A stretch of 45,077 nt of DNA, from positions 1-45,077 of the forward strand of contig VAUL01000020.1 of NCBI GenBank assembly GCA_005774545.1, in the 5' to 3' direction. Source of the DNA: Deltaproteobacteria bacterium. Lineage in GTDB: Bacteria > Desulfobacterota > Desulfuromonadia > Desulfuromonadales > BM103. Numbering within the stretch: the first letter of the stretch is position 1; each line of letters starts with the position of its first letter. The notes under the pieces were generated by a model. The model saw only the letters and a program-made list of their open reading frames with translations. It did no database searches and was not told the origin of the DNA. Below are positions 1-11,594 of this stretch, one piece after another. A program made the position numbers and the translations under genes.

Positions 1-149
1 GCCCCGGCCGGCGCGCCGGCCGGGGCCCCGGCCGGGGCCGGCGGGGTCGAGGGTTTCGCGGCCTCGGGGGCCTTCTCCTGGCTGCCGCAGGCGGCCAGAA
101 GGGAAAGGGTCAGGCAGGCGATGCTGAGCTGGGCAAACAGTCGTTTCAC
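1..149 (-). CDS. Lipoprotein, N-terminal part only (cut by window edge)
   Basis: A GTG start at 149 is preceded by a GGAGGAA ribosome binding site about 7 nt upstream. The product begins with a typical lipoprotein signal: MKR, a hydrophobic stretch at residues 8-18, and an LAAC lipobox with the lipidated cysteine at residue 21. The residue after Cys is Gly, so there is no Asp that would mark inner-membrane retention, and outer-membrane sorting is possible. The mature part starts with a short charged stretch and then becomes an Ala-Pro-Gly repeat (APAG units) that runs off the window. No catalytic domain is visible in the 49 residues present, so no function can be given. The APAG stretch is probably an extended linker. 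Confidence is high that this is a real secreted lipoprotein and nil on its role. Confidence 0.8.
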   Translation of the reverse strand, partial: MKRLFAQLSIACLTLSLLAACGSQEKAPEAAKPSTPPAPAGAPAGAPAG

Positions 150-217
150 TGGTCGTTCCTCCATGTTCTGCGGGACGGTATCCCGTTGGTTTGGGTTGGC
201 TTCAGACGCAACTTCAC

Positions 218-247
218 CTTATAGCACAGGCACGATTCTCCCGGCAA
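218..247 (-). promoter_or_regulatory. Sigma-70-type promoter of the lipoprotein gene
   Basis: On the minus strand TTGCCG (247-242), an 18-nt spacer and TATAAG (223-218) with a TGC extended -10. The predicted start near 211 gives a leader of about 60 nt before the GTG at 149. It stands out because the surrounding DNA is GC-rich. Confidence 0.5.
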
Positions 248-268
248 GAGGGGAACATTTGCGGTCGC

Positions 269-1768
269 TCATATGTCGGCGGGGAGTCGATTGTAGGTTT
301 CGGTGAGTCCACGCAGGTGCCCGGCCAGTTCCGCGGTCAGCTGTCCGGGGCACAGCCGCCAGTTCCAGTTGCCGCCGCCCTCCCCCGGCCGGTTGAAGCG
401 GGCCGCATCGTCCAGCCCGAGCAGATCCTGGCAGGGGAGGATGCACATCCGCGCGACGCTGGCCAGGGCCAGCCGGATCAGGTCGGCAGGGATGGCCGGA
501 TGATTTGTCCCCAGGTAGGCGGCGATCCGTCCGCGCTGACCGGCAGTGAGCCCCTGCCACCAGCCGAGCGTGGTCGCGTTGTCGTGCGTGCCGGTGTAGA
601 CCACGCAGTCGGCGGCGAAATTGTGCGGCAGATAAGGGTTGTCCGGGCCGGAATCGAAGGCGAACTGGAGGATCTTCATGCCGGGAAAGCCGAACTCGGT
701 GCGCAACGCCTCGACTTCCGGCGTGATGATGCCGAGATCCTCGGCGACAATCGGCGGTTCGGGGCAGACGGCACGCAGGGCGAGGAACAGGGCCCGCCCC
801 GGCGTCTCCTCCCATTGTCCGTGCACGGCGGTCGGCTCGGTCGCCGGGATGCTCCAGCAGGCCTGGAACCCGCGAAAGTGATCGACGCGCACCAGGTCGC
901 ACCGCTGCAACTCGGCATGAAAGCGCTGCAGCCACCAGGCAAAGCCTTCCGCCCGGTGGATCTCCCAGCGGTAGAGGGGGTTTCCCCACCGTTGGCCGTT
1001 GGCGCTGAAGTAGTCGGGCGGGACGCCGGCGACGACGGTCGGCCGGCCGGCGGCATCGAGCCGGAACAGCCGCTGGTTGGCCCAGACGTCGGCCGAATCG
1101 AGAGCGACGAAGATCGGCAGGTCGCCGAAGATGCGAACCCGCCGCCGGTTGGCATAAGCCTTCAGTTCCGCCCACTGGACGGCAAAGGCAAACTGCCGGT
1201 AGCGTTCGGCGGCGATCTCCCCGGCCAGGCGGTTTCGCCAGGTCGCGAGCGTCGCCGGGTCGCGCTGCCGCAGGGAGATGGGCCACTCCTGCCAGGATTG
1301 GCCCCCAAACTCCCGGCGAAGGGCGGCGAACAGGGCGTAGTCGTCCAGCCAGGCGGCCTGATCGCGGCAGTAGGCGGCAAAGGCCGCCTGGCGGGCGGCA
1401 TCGGCCCGCGCCAGGAAATTGCCGGCGGCCCGCGCCAGGAGTTCTTCCTTGACGCGATGCGCGGCGGCGAAGTCGACCCGGCCCGGCGCGTCGCCCAGGT
1501 CCGCGGCCTCGGCAGGGTCGAGGTCGCCCCACGCGGCGAGCGTCGGCAGGTCGACTAGCAGCGGGTTGCCGGCCTGGGCTGAAAGGGCATTGTACGGCGA
1601 GTCGCCGAAACCGGTCGGCCCCAGGGGGAGGATCTGCCAGATGCTCTGGCCGGCCGCCGCCAGAAAGTCGACGAAAGCCCTGGCCTCCGCTCCGAAGCTG
1701 CCAATGCCGTGCGGGCCGGGGAGGGCGGTGGGATGAAGGAGAACCCCGCTGGAGCGGGCAGGTTTCAT
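269..1768 (-). CDS. malQ: 4-alpha-glucanotransferase (amylomaltase, GH77)
   Basis: MalQ transfers alpha-1,4-glucan segments between maltodextrins (disproportionation) in the cytoplasm and usually serves glycogen or maltodextrin turnover. The 499-residue product covers the family's usual length. It opens with the family-typical SSGVLLHPTALPGPHGIG block and carries the three GH77 catalytic carboxylates in recognisable contexts: the nucleophile Asp296 in RVDHFRGF, the acid/base Glu343 in VAEDLGIITPEVE and Asp396 in GTHDNATTLGWW. The ATG at 1768 has an AGGAGAGG site upstream and a promoter at 1804-1832. It stands alone with no other maltodextrin gene beside it; the lipoprotein downstream has its own promoter. 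Function is assigned with high confidence from the conserved blocks. Confidence 0.97.
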   Translation of the reverse strand: MKPARSSGVLLHPTALPGPHGIGSFGAEARAFVDFLAAAGQSIWQILPLGPTGFGDSPYNALSAQAGNPLLVDLPTLAAWGDLDPAEAADLGDAPGRVDFAAAHRVKEELLARAAGNFLARADAARQAAFAAYCRDQAAWLDDYALFAALRREFGGQSWQEWPISLRQRDPATLATWRNRLAGEIAAERYRQFAFAVQWAELKAYANRRRVRIFGDLPIFVALDSADVWANQRLFRLDAAGRPTVVAGVPPDYFSANGQRWGNPLYRWEIHRAEGFAWWLQRFHAELQRCDLVRVDHFRGFQACWSIPATEPTAVHGQWEETPGRALFLALRAVCPEPPIVAEDLGIITPEVEALRTEFGFPGMKILQFAFDSGPDNPYLPHNFAADCVVYTGTHDNATTLGWWQGLTAGQRGRIAAYLGTNHPAIPADLIRLALASVARMCILPCQDLLGLDDAARFNRPGEGGGNWNWRLCPGQLTAELAGHLRGLTETYNRLPADI

Positions 1769-1803
1769 GGCCGGACGATCCTCTCCTGGGGGTGTTGCCG
1801 GGC

Positions 1804-1832
1804 ATTATGACGTTAATTGTCCGGGGGGGCAA
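1804..1832 (-). promoter_or_regulatory. Sigma-70-type promoter of malQ
   Basis: On the minus strand TTGCCC (1832-1827), 17-nt spacer, CATAAT (1809-1804). The predicted start near 1797 gives a leader of about 30 nt that contains the malQ ribosome binding site. Confidence 0.6.
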
Positions 1833-1869
1833 CCCGGTAAGCTGTGAGCCGGTGCGGAATAATAAATAG

Positions 1870-1898
1870 TTTAATCGCGGTGAAAGTTGGATTATCAT
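1870..1898 (+). promoter_or_regulatory. Possible promoter of the histidine kinase gene
   Basis: TTTAAT (1870-1875), 17-nt spacer, TATCAT (1893-1898, five of six consensus bases). The -35 is weak. The predicted start near 1905 lies 27 nt before the ATG at 1932 and downstream of an upstream in-frame TTG at 1887, which argues against that TTG as the start. Confidence 0.4.
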
Positions 1899-1931
1899 GG
1901 CAAAATTGTTCGGCTCAGGGGGGCCTGTCGA

Positions 1932-3776
1932 ATGTTTCGCATACCGTTTCTGAGAAATCTGCTGCTGCTTGTCCTGGCGATGGCCGTGTGCATGCCGCTC
2001 TATGCGGTTCTGGTCCTGCACCCTGCCTACCAGCAGCGCCTGGTCAGCGATACCGAAGAGGAATCGGTCCGTTTCGCCACCTACCTGGTGCGCAGCCTGC
2101 GGCTCGACGGGGTGCGCCTGGAGCGCGGCAGCCTGCCGCCCTCCGTTGTGGACCAGGTCCGGATGCTCAGGGATGACCAGTACCTGATCAAACTGCGCTT
2201 TTTCGCCCCCGACGGCGAAATCATCCATTCGACCGAGGCCGGCGAAATCGGCAAGGCCAACAGTCACGACTACTTCCGCAACATCGTCGCCAAGGGAAAG
2301 GTCTTCACCAAGGTCGTAAAGAAGGACCTGCAAACGGCGGACGGCGTCGTCAGCAAGATCGACGTGGCCGAAACCTACGTGCCGTTTCTGGCCGACGGGG
2401 GGTTTGGCGGCGCCATCGAGGTTTATTACGACATTACCGGCAGGGTTGAGAGCATCAACGCCTTGACGATCCGCACCACCCTGATCGTGGCGATCTTCGC
2501 CGCCGGTTTCCTGGCGGCGATGACCGTGGCGCTGAGCAAGGCCGGAGAGTGGCTTGCCGAAAGGGAGCGGGCGGAAGCCGCCCTCCGGCAGGTGAACGAG
2601 GAGTTGGAGGCGCGGGTGGCGGCGCGGACCGCCGAGCTGTCGGAGGCCAATGCCCGCCTGACCGGTGAAATTGCCGAACGGACCCTGGCGCAGATGGCGC
2701 TCAGCCAGGCGCTCGAAGACTCCCGGCGCGACCGGGAAAAGCTCGACGGCATCCTGCACTCCGTCGCCGACGGTCTGGTGGTGACCGATCGCCAACTTGC
2801 CGTGTTGCACATGAACGCGGCCGCGGAAAAGATGCTCGACGTCCCCCTGGAAAAGGCGCTTGGCCAGCCGCTCGACCGCTGGGGCGGCGCGGCGGTGCTC
2901 TCCGACAGGATTCGCAAGCTGTTCGCCGGAACCGGCAGTGCCGCGCTCGATTTCGAACTGCCGGGGGAGGATCCCAAACGCCCGCGGGTCTACCAGGCGC
3001 GGGCTTCGCGCCTGGAGACCGATCATCAGCGGACGGGGATGGTCCTGCTGATCCGCGATGTGACCCGGGAACGCGAGGTCGACCGGATGAAGAACGCCTT
3101 CCTCGGCATGGCGGCCCACGAACTGAATACGCCGCTGGCCGCCATCCTCGGCTTCAGCGAACTGCTGGCCTTTGCCGACCCCTCTCACCCCGTCACTGCG
3201 GAGCAGCGCGACGAGTACCTGCAGCTCATCCACAACAAGGCCCTGGAACTGTCGCGGCTGGTCGATGATCTGCTCGACATCAGCCGGGTCGAGGCGGGGC
3301 AGCCGCTGGTTCTCGATTATGAGCCGGTGCGCATCGACGATCTGCTGCACGAGGTGGTCCGCCCCTACCAGGAGCGCAGCCAGCGCCATCGCTTCGAACT
3401 CCACTTCGCCGCCGCCCGGACCGAAATGGCCGCCGACAAGGGCCGTATCCGCCAGGTGCTCAACAACCTCATCAGCAACGCGGTCAAATATTCGCCGCAG
3501 GGCGGTCTGATCAAGGTGGCTCTCGCCGACGATGGCGGACGGTGCCGGATCAGCGTCGCCGACCAGGGGATCGGCATGACCGCGGAGCAGGTCGAGCATA
3601 TCTTCGACAAGTTCTACCGGGCCGATTCGTCCAACACGGCGGTCCAGGGGGTCGGCCTGGGGATGAGCATCGTCCGCCACATCGTGCTGGCCCACGAGGG
3701 GGAGATCCGGGTCGAAAGCTGTCTCGGCGAGGGGACGACGGTTCTCGTCGACCTGCCGCTGTCGCCGGCCGCCTGA
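1932..3776 (+). CDS. Membrane-bound PAS sensor histidine kinase
   Basis: An orphan two-component sensor of 614 residues. In order: a membrane segment at about 8-28, a periplasmic sensor region of about 150 residues, a second membrane segment at about 183-201, a coiled coil at about 207-262 rich in Glu/Ala/Arg, a PAS domain at about 265-380, a HisKA domain with the phospho-acceptor His396 in AAHELNTPL, and a C-terminal ATPase domain. The ATPase domain has an N box (NNLISNAVKYSPQGG), a G1 box (DQGIGM) and a G2 box (GVGLGMSIVRH). The periplasmic region, with its DYFRNIV-type stretch, resembles Cache-type sensors, but the ligand cannot be inferred. I chose the ATG at 1932 because it follows a G-rich site (AGGGGGG). 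An in-frame TTG at 1887 would put a charged 15-residue extension before the membrane segment. No response regulator is adjacent. Confidence 0.93.
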   Translation: MFRIPFLRNLLLLVLAMAVCMPLYAVLVLHPAYQQRLVSDTEEESVRFATYLVRSLRLDGVRLERGSLPPSVVDQVRMLRDDQYLIKLRFFAPDGEIIHSTEAGEIGKANSHDYFRNIVAKGKVFTKVVKKDLQTADGVVSKIDVAETYVPFLADGGFGGAIEVYYDITGRVESINALTIRTTLIVAIFAAGFLAAMTVALSKAGEWLAERERAEAALRQVNEELEARVAARTAELSEANARLTGEIAERTLAQMALSQALEDSRRDREKLDGILHSVADGLVVTDRQLAVLHMNAAAEKMLDVPLEKALGQPLDRWGGAAVLSDRIRKLFAGTGSAALDFELPGEDPKRPRVYQARASRLETDHQRTGMVLLIRDVTREREVDRMKNAFLGMAAHELNTPLAAILGFSELLAFADPSHPVTAEQRDEYLQLIHNKALELSRLVDDLLDISRVEAGQPLVLDYEPVRIDDLLHEVVRPYQERSQRHRFELHFAAARTEMAADKGRIRQVLNNLISNAVKYSPQGGLIKVALADDGGRCRISVADQGIGMTAEQVEHIFDKFYRADSSNTAVQGVGLGMSIVRHIVLAHEGEIRVESCLGEGTTVLVDLPLSPAA

Positions 3777-3812
3777 GCGCTCCGCCGCGGTTTTCGCCGG
3801 CGCGGCGCGGGA

Positions 3813-3842
3813 TTGACCCTGTCGCCGTATTTCGTTTATCAT
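3813..3842 (+). promoter_or_regulatory. Candidate promoter of prfC
   Basis: TTGACC (3813-3818), 18-nt spacer, TATCAT (3837-3842), each matching five of six consensus bases. The predicted start near 3849 falls immediately before the hairpin at 3850-3878. Confidence 0.55.
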
Positions 3843-3849
3843 GAGCGCA

Positions 3850-3878
3850 GAACGGGCTGATTCAGCCCGTTTTCTTTT
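3850..3878 (+). terminator. Rho-independent terminator-like hairpin between the kinase gene and prfC
   Basis: AACGGGCT, a 5-nt loop and AGCCCGTT form a perfect 8-bp stem followed by TTCTTTT. It can end transcripts of the kinase gene. It also lies at the predicted 5' end of the prfC transcript, so it may instead cap or attenuate that mRNA. Confidence 0.75.
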
Positions 3879-3920
3879 GCCCGCTAGGGGCCGATTTTCC
3901 AGCAAGAGGCAGGTACCCAC

Positions 3921-5507
3921 TTGGACAAGCAGCTACTCGACGAAATCAGCCGGCGGAGGACGTTCGGCATCATCAGTCATCCCGATGCCGGCAAGACCAC
4001 GCTCACGGAGAAGCTCCTCCTGTTCGGCGGCGCCATCCAGATGGCCGGAGCGGTCAAGGCCCGCAAGGCGGCCCGCCACGCCACCAGCGACTGGCTCAAG
4101 GTCGAGCAGGAGCGCGGCATTTCGGTGACCACCTCGGTGATGAAGTTCACTCACCGCGACTGCGAGATCAATCTGCTCGACACCCCGGGTCACCAGGACT
4201 TCTCGGAGGACACCTACCGGGTCTTGACCGCCGTCGACAGCGCGTTGATGGTGATCGACAGCGCCAAGGGGGTGGAGACCCAGACCGAGAAGCTGATGGC
4301 GGTCTGTCGCATGCGCAACACCCCGGTGATTACCTTCATCAACAAGCTCGACCGCGAGGGGCGCGAGCCGTTGGAACTGCTCCACGACGTCGAGGAAAAG
4401 CTGCAGATCGAGTGCGCGCCGATGTCGTGGCCGATCGGCATGGGCAAGCGCTTCAAAGGGGTCTGGAATCTCTATCGCAAGGAATTGCGGCTGTTCACTC
4501 CCGGCGGCGAGACCCGTTATCATGAGGCGGTCGTGATCAGCGACCTGAACGATCCCCAGCTCGACGAGCTGCTCGGTGGCCAGGCCGATGAGCTGCGGGC
4601 GGATATCGAACTGCTCGAGGGGGCGGCCAACCCCTTCGAACTGAGCGAATACCTCAAGGGGAACCAGACCCCGGTCTTTTTTGGCAGTGCCGTCAACAAC
4701 TTCGGGATCGAGGAATTGCTCGACGCCCTGGCCGAGCTGGCGCCGGCGCCGGGGCCGCGGGCGACGGTGACGCGCGAGGTGGCCCCCGAGGAGGAAGCGT
4801 TCTCGGGGTTCGTCTTCAAGATCCAGGCGAACATGGACCCGATGCACCGCGACCGCATCGCCTTCCTGCGCATCTGTTCCGGAAAGTTCACCCGCGGCAT
4901 GAAGGTGCGCCACCACCGCATCGGCAAGGACGTCAATCTGGCCAACGCCACCATCTTCATGGCCCAGGACCGGGCCCACGTGGAGGAGGCTTACCCGGGC
5001 GACATCATCGGCCTGCACAACCACGGCACCATCAAGGTCGGCGATACCTTCTCCGACAAGGAGCCGCTCAAGTTCACCGGCATCCCCAGCTTTGCGGCCG
5101 AGCACTTCCGGCGGGTGCGCCTGAAGAACCCGCTCAAGTCGAAACAGCTCGAAAAAGGGTTGACCCAGTTGGCCGAGGAGGGGGCGATCCAGGTGTTCCG
5201 GCCGCTGCTCGGCAACGACTACATCGTCGGCGCCGTGGGCGTGCTGCAGTTCGACGTCACCATGGACCGGCTGCGCACCGAATACGGTGTCGATGCCATC
5301 TACGAATCGGTCGATTACGCCACGGCCCGCTGGGTGAGCTGCCCCGATGCGAAGAAGTTCGCCGAGTTCGAGCGCAAGAACCAGGCGCACCTGGCCCATG
5401 ATGCCGACGGCGGCCTGGCATACCTGGCGCCGAGCGAGTGGCGGTTGAACTACGTGGCCGAGCAGAACCCGGACATCGTCTTCGCCAAGACCCGGGAGCA
5501 CCAGTGA
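3921..5507 (+). CDS. prfC: Peptide chain release factor 3
   Basis: RF3 is the GTPase that recycles RF1 and RF2 from the ribosome after termination. The 528-residue product matches family length. It has the P-loop SHPDAGKTT at residues 19-27, switch [16 protein letters not shown] and the guanine-recognition motif NKLDRE, followed by the RF3-type second domain and a C-terminal domain with [19 protein letters not shown]. The start is a TTG with a GAGGCAGG site about 8 nt upstream; no ATG lies near the conserved beginning [17 protein letters not shown]. It is flanked upstream by a promoter and terminator hairpin and followed by the separately transcribed flp pilin gene. The assignment is secure and only the non-ATG start is a little unusual. 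Confidence 0.97.
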   Translation: MDKQLLDEISRRRTFGIISHPDAGKTTLTEKLLLFGGAIQMAGAVKARKAARHATSDWLKVEQERGISVTTSVMKFTHRDCEINLLDTPGHQDFSEDTYRVLTAVDSALMVIDSAKGVETQTEKLMAVCRMRNTPVITFINKLDREGREPLELLHDVEEKLQIECAPMSWPIGMGKRFKGVWNLYRKELRLFTPGGETRYHEAVVISDLNDPQLDELLGGQADELRADIELLEGAANPFELSEYLKGNQTPVFFGSAVNNFGIEELLDALAELAPAPGPRATVTREVAPEEEAFSGFVFKIQANMDPMHRDRIAFLRICSGKFTRGMKVRHHRIGKDVNLANATIFMAQDRAHVEEAYPGDIIGLHNHGTIKVGDTFSDKEPLKFTGIPSFAAEHFRRVRLKNPLKSKQLEKGLTQLAEEGAIQVFRPLLGNDYIVGAVGVLQFDVTMDRLRTEYGVDAIYESVDYATARWVSCPDAKKFAEFERKNQAHLAHDADGGLAYLAPSEWRLNYVAEQNPDIVFAKTREHQ

Positions 5508-5537
5508 GCCAGCGGCCGGATCGGCGCCGCCCGCCGA

Positions 5538-5565
5538 TTGACAGGCGGGGCCAATCCGGTATCGT
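5538..5565 (+). promoter_or_regulatory. Promoter of the Flp pilin gene
   Basis: A perfect -35 TTGACA (5538-5543), 16-nt spacer and TATCGT (5560-5565); TATAGC slightly further on is an alternative -10. It lies in the gap after prfC and gives the small pilin gene its own start. Confidence 0.6.
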
Positions 5566-5599
5566 ATAGCGAAAAGCTTCGAAAGCGGGGGACGCGGCC

Positions 5600-5773
5600 A
5601 TGCCGGACATCGCGCGGTTAAGACTGCTGCTGCATGGGGACGAAGGGGCGACGGCGACGGAGTATGCCGTGATGCTGGTGCTGATTCTCCTGGTTGCCTT
5701 CGCCACGATCATCTTTCTTGGCCAGAAGGTCGACGAGGCCTTCAATAAATTCGTGACCATCTTCAACCCCTAG
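5600..5773 (+). CDS. Flp/Fap-family type IVb pilin subunit
   Basis: A 57-residue prepilin. Residues 1-16 are a short basic leader ending in DEG. The mature part begins ATATEYAVM and continues as a hydrophobic helix (about residues 22-40) and a short amphipathic tail. The GATATEY context is the hallmark of Flp pilins: cleavage after the Gly and the invariant Glu-Tyr pair at mature positions 5 and 6. Such pilins are processed by a TadV/CpaA-type prepilin peptidase and assembled by Tad machinery into fibres used for adhesion. No tad, rcp or cpa gene is in this window, so this copy is an orphan, placed between prfC and asnS with its own promoter and a downstream hairpin. Codon use matches the neighbours. 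Family assignment is firm; a role as major or minor subunit is unknown. Confidence 0.88.
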   Translation: MPDIARLRLLLHGDEGATATEYAVMLVLILLVAFATIIFLGQKVDEAFNKFVTIFNP

Positions 5774-5808
5774 GACGCCGCAGCGATCATCGGCGGGGGG
5801 CACATCCC

Positions 5809-5837
5809 GGGGGCTGGCCGCAAGGCCAGTCCCCTTT
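5809..5837 (+). terminator. Strong GNRA hairpin after the pilin gene, possible terminator or attenuator
   Basis: An 11-bp stem (one G-U pair) closed by a GCAA tetraloop at 5820-5823 and followed by only three T residues. The fold is very stable, but the short T run makes partial read-through into asnS likely, since no separate asnS promoter was seen. Confidence 0.5.
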
Positions 5838-5860
5838 GCATGCAATCGCGGAGCCCTGTG

Positions 5861-7272
<1,412 letters not shown>

Positions 7273-7276
<4 letters not shown>

Positions 7277-7542
7277 ATCGGCAGCCGCTTCTTCTGGCAG
7301 TAGGCGCGGATCACCGTCTCCGCCTGGTTGAGGCGGGTCAGCTTCATGTTGCGCGTCTTCAGCGCCGGGATGTCGTCGAGGGGGATCTGCTCCTGGCGGA
7401 TTTCGCGGGTGACCAGGGCGAGGCTGGCGAGCAGGGTCTTGATGTCCGCGAGAGTGTAGGCGCGCAGCATCGGCGGGGAGAACATCAGGAAGCCGTCGGC
7501 GACGTCCTGGGCCATCTTCTTGGGGCTGCCGGCAATGGCCAT
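7273..7542 (-). CDS. Small conserved-looking protein of unknown function
   Basis: An 89-residue soluble protein starting MAIAGSPKKMAQ. I do not recognise the family. It has no membrane segment, cysteine cluster or known catalytic motif. The sequence alternates hydrophobic and charged residues in a way consistent with a small helical protein (ADIKTLLASLALVTREIRQEQ), and the C-terminus is basic (QKKRLPI). It occupies the space between asnS and the DUF4177 gene, shares the CTAG stop overlap with asnS and is divergent from the DUF4177 gene by 29 nt. The case for a real gene rests on the tight fit between neighbours and a plausible amino-acid composition. A weak AGG-type site precedes the ATG. Confidence 0.6.
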
Positions 7543-7571
7543 CGGCCTGTCTTCCGTGTACAGGAGAGCGG

Positions 7572-7754
7572 ATGCTTCAATACAAAGTCATCGAACTGCC
7601 CATCGTGACCGACGAGGCGCTCGAAGCCGTGCTCAACGAGTGGACCGCCCGGGAGTGGCACTTCGACAGCGTGCACTTCGTGGTGCGCGAGGCCAGCAAG
7701 CGCCCGTCGATGGCCTTCGTCTTCTTCACCCGCAGCACCCCGCCTGGCCCCTGA
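7572..7754 (+). CDS. DUF4177-family small protein
   Basis: A 60-residue protein whose pattern, MLQYKVIELPI followed by ALEAVLNEWTAREWHFDSVHFV, matches the DUF4177 layout: an N-terminal beta strand, a helix ending in a 'GW/EWH' turn, then a second and third strand ending MAFVFFTR. DUF4177 proteins have no established biochemical role. A clear AGGAG site precedes the ATG by 6-7 nt. The gene is divergent from the 89-residue gene and converges with the four-cysteine gene, leaving 2 nt between stops. The compact placement suggests all three small genes are real. The family call comes from recognition of the pattern, not a search. Confidence 0.7.
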   Translation: MLQYKVIELPIVTDEALEAVLNEWTAREWHFDSVHFVVREASKRPSMAFVFFTRSTPPGP

Positions 7755-7756
7755 GG

Positions 7757-7990
7757 CTAAACCCGTTTCGGCCGTTCCTCGTCCCGGTAGCCGATGGTGT
7801 GTTTCGGGTCCGAGGAGGGGGAGGCGCCGCAGCGCGGGCAGGCCGGTTCGCCCGCCTCGTCCTCGCCGGTGTCCACCACCACCAGCTCCCGCGGTTTGCC
7901 GGTACATGTACAGAACCAGGTGCGCTCGACGACCTCCCCGGCCTCTTCGCCTTCAGCGAAAGGGCTGCAGCTGATGGTTCCCGGCTCCAA
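7757..7990 (-). CDS. Small four-cysteine (zinc-ribbon-like) protein of unknown function
   Basis: A 77-residue acidic protein with two cysteine pairs, FCTC (Cys27, Cys29) and CPRC (Cys51, Cys54), separated by a strand-rich segment (PRELVVVDTGEDEAGEP). The arrangement could bind one zinc or iron ion as a rubredoxin- or zinc-ribbon-like knuckle; the function is unknown. The start is a TTG immediately after an in-frame stop, with a GGCGGG sequence upstream, and no ATG is available. The gene follows trpS by 30 nt on the same strand and is probably cotranscribed with it. The non-ATG start and short length leave some doubt, but the cysteine pattern and tight packing favour a real gene. Confidence 0.55.
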   Translation of the reverse strand: MEPGTISCSPFAEGEEAGEVVERTWFCTCTGKPRELVVVDTGEDEAGEPACPRCGASPSSDPKHTIGYRDEERPKRV

Positions 7991-8020
7991 TTATGACAGC
8001 CCGCCGGGGATCGGCAACCG

Positions 8021-8986
8021 TCAGTAGGCGAGCCCGGTCTTCTTGCGCACCTTCTGCAGGGTCTTCGCCCCGGCGTGGCGGGCTTTGTCGGCGCCCCGGG
8101 CGAGAATCCGCCGCAGTCCGTCCAGGTCGGTCAGCAGTTCCCTGCGCCGCGCCGCGTGCGGGGCGAAGTAGTCCCGCACGGTCTCGAACAGCTCCTGCTT
8201 GACCTCGCCGTAGGCCAGCCCGCCGGCCAGGTAGCGCTGCCGCAGGGCCGCATCCTGCTCCTTGTCGAGGAACAGCCGGTAGATCTTGTAGACGTTGCAC
8301 TTGTCCGGATCCTTCGGGTCCTCCACCGGCGTCGGGTCGGTGACGATGCGCATCACCTGCTTGCGCAGGGCATTGTCCTCGGCGAACAGGTCGATGGTGT
8401 TGCCGTAGCTCTTGCTCATCTTCTGGCCGTCCAGCCCCGGCACGGTGGCGACCTCGTCGTCGATCTCGGCTTCGGGGACGGTGAAGATCTCGCCGTACTC
8501 GTTGTTGAACTTGATGGCGATGTCGCGCGCCACCTCGACGTGCTGCTTCTGGTCCTTGCCGACCGGCACCGTGTTGCTCTGGAAGAGGAGGATGTCGGCG
8601 GTCATCAGCACCGGGTAGGCGAACAGCCCGTGGTTGGCGGCGATCCCCCGCGCCACCTTGTCCTTGTAGCTGTGGCAGCGCTCCAGCAGCCCCATCGGCG
8701 TGAAATTGGAGAGCACCCAGGTCAGCTCCTGGACCTCGATCACGTCCGACTGCACCCAGAAGGTGCTGCGCTCCGGATCCATGCCGAGGGCGAGAAAGTT
8801 GGCGGCGGCTTCGAGGGTGCCGCGGGCCAGGGCCTTGCCGTCGGACACCGAGGTCTGGGCGTGATAGTTGGCGATGAAGCAGAAGAGATCTTCGTGCTCC
8901 TGGTACTCGATCATCTTCTTCATCATGCCGAAGTAGTTGCCGAGGTGCAAAGAGCCCGAGGGCTGAATTCCTGACAGGACGCGCAT
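8021..8986 (-). CDS. trpS: Tryptophanyl-tRNA synthetase
   Basis: A class I synthetase that charges tRNA-Trp. The 321-residue product is of standard bacterial TrpRS length. It begins MRVLSGIQPSGSLHLGNYFG, where GSLHLGNY (residues 11-18) is the HIGH-equivalent loop, and carries the KMSKS loop at residues 189-193 followed by YGNTI. The TrpRS block LMTADILLFQSNTVPVGKDQ is complete. The C-terminal helical region for anticodon recognition ends in a basic tail. The ATG at 8986 has a rather distant GGAGA site. It follows lon on the same strand after 109 nt containing a palindromic element, and I see no strong promoter of its own. Assignment is secure. Confidence 0.96.
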   Translation of the reverse strand: MRVLSGIQPSGSLHLGNYFGMMKKMIEYQEHEDLFCFIANYHAQTSVSDGKALARGTLEAAANFLALGMDPERSTFWVQSDVIEVQELTWVLSNFTPMGLLERCHSYKDKVARGIAANHGLFAYPVLMTADILLFQSNTVPVGKDQKQHVEVARDIAIKFNNEYGEIFTVPEAEIDDEVATVPGLDGQKMSKSYGNTIDLFAEDNALRKQVMRIVTDPTPVEDPKDPDKCNVYKIYRLFLDKEQDAALRQRYLAGGLAYGEVKQELFETVRDYFAPHAARRRELLTDLDGLRRILARGADKARHAGAKTLQKVRKKTGLAY

Positions 8987-9037
8987 TGTGTAGGGTCTCC
9001 ACGGTTGGTCGGGGTGTCTGGCCCCCTGTGTCTAGCA

Positions 9038-9072
9038 GAAATGGGGACAGAATTCAATTCCGCCCCCATTTC
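9038..9072. repeat. REP-like imperfect palindrome between lon and trpS
   Basis: A 17-bp stem with two mismatches and a single central base. The arms start GAAATGGGG and end CCCCATTTC, with a GAATT-C-AATTC core. There is no T run on either strand, so it is not a standard terminator. The GGGGACAGAATTC text resembles palindromes I associate with REP/RAYT elements in other bacteria; that link is from memory and unverified. Confidence 0.6.
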
Positions 9073-9095
9073 CGGTCCGGTTCGCTGGCCGCCGC

Positions 9096-11549
<2,454 letters not shown>

Positions 11550-11594
11550 GCGGGGAAGGTCTCCGGTCCTTGCCTGGTACGGTTCGCGAGCGTT

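Noticed and set aside
1887-1931. TTG at 1887 as the kinase start
   Set aside because: It overlaps the predicted promoter and adds a charged segment before the first membrane helix; ATG 1932 has a better site.
269-3920. A very long open frame on the minus strand covering malQ, the kinase and more (also 191-1558 on the plus strand)
   Set aside because: Antisense shadow of malQ and the kinase in GC-rich DNA; composition is Arg/Gly/Pro-rich and no domain is recognisable.
7990-8017. Possible promoter TTGCCG-16-CATAAT on the minus strand just before the four-cysteine gene
   Set aside because: Its start would fall downstream of the only usable start codon (TTG 7990), so it cannot serve this gene as annotated.
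9038-9072. Intrinsic terminator for lon
   Set aside because: A stem exists but no T run follows on either strand; treated as a repeat instead.
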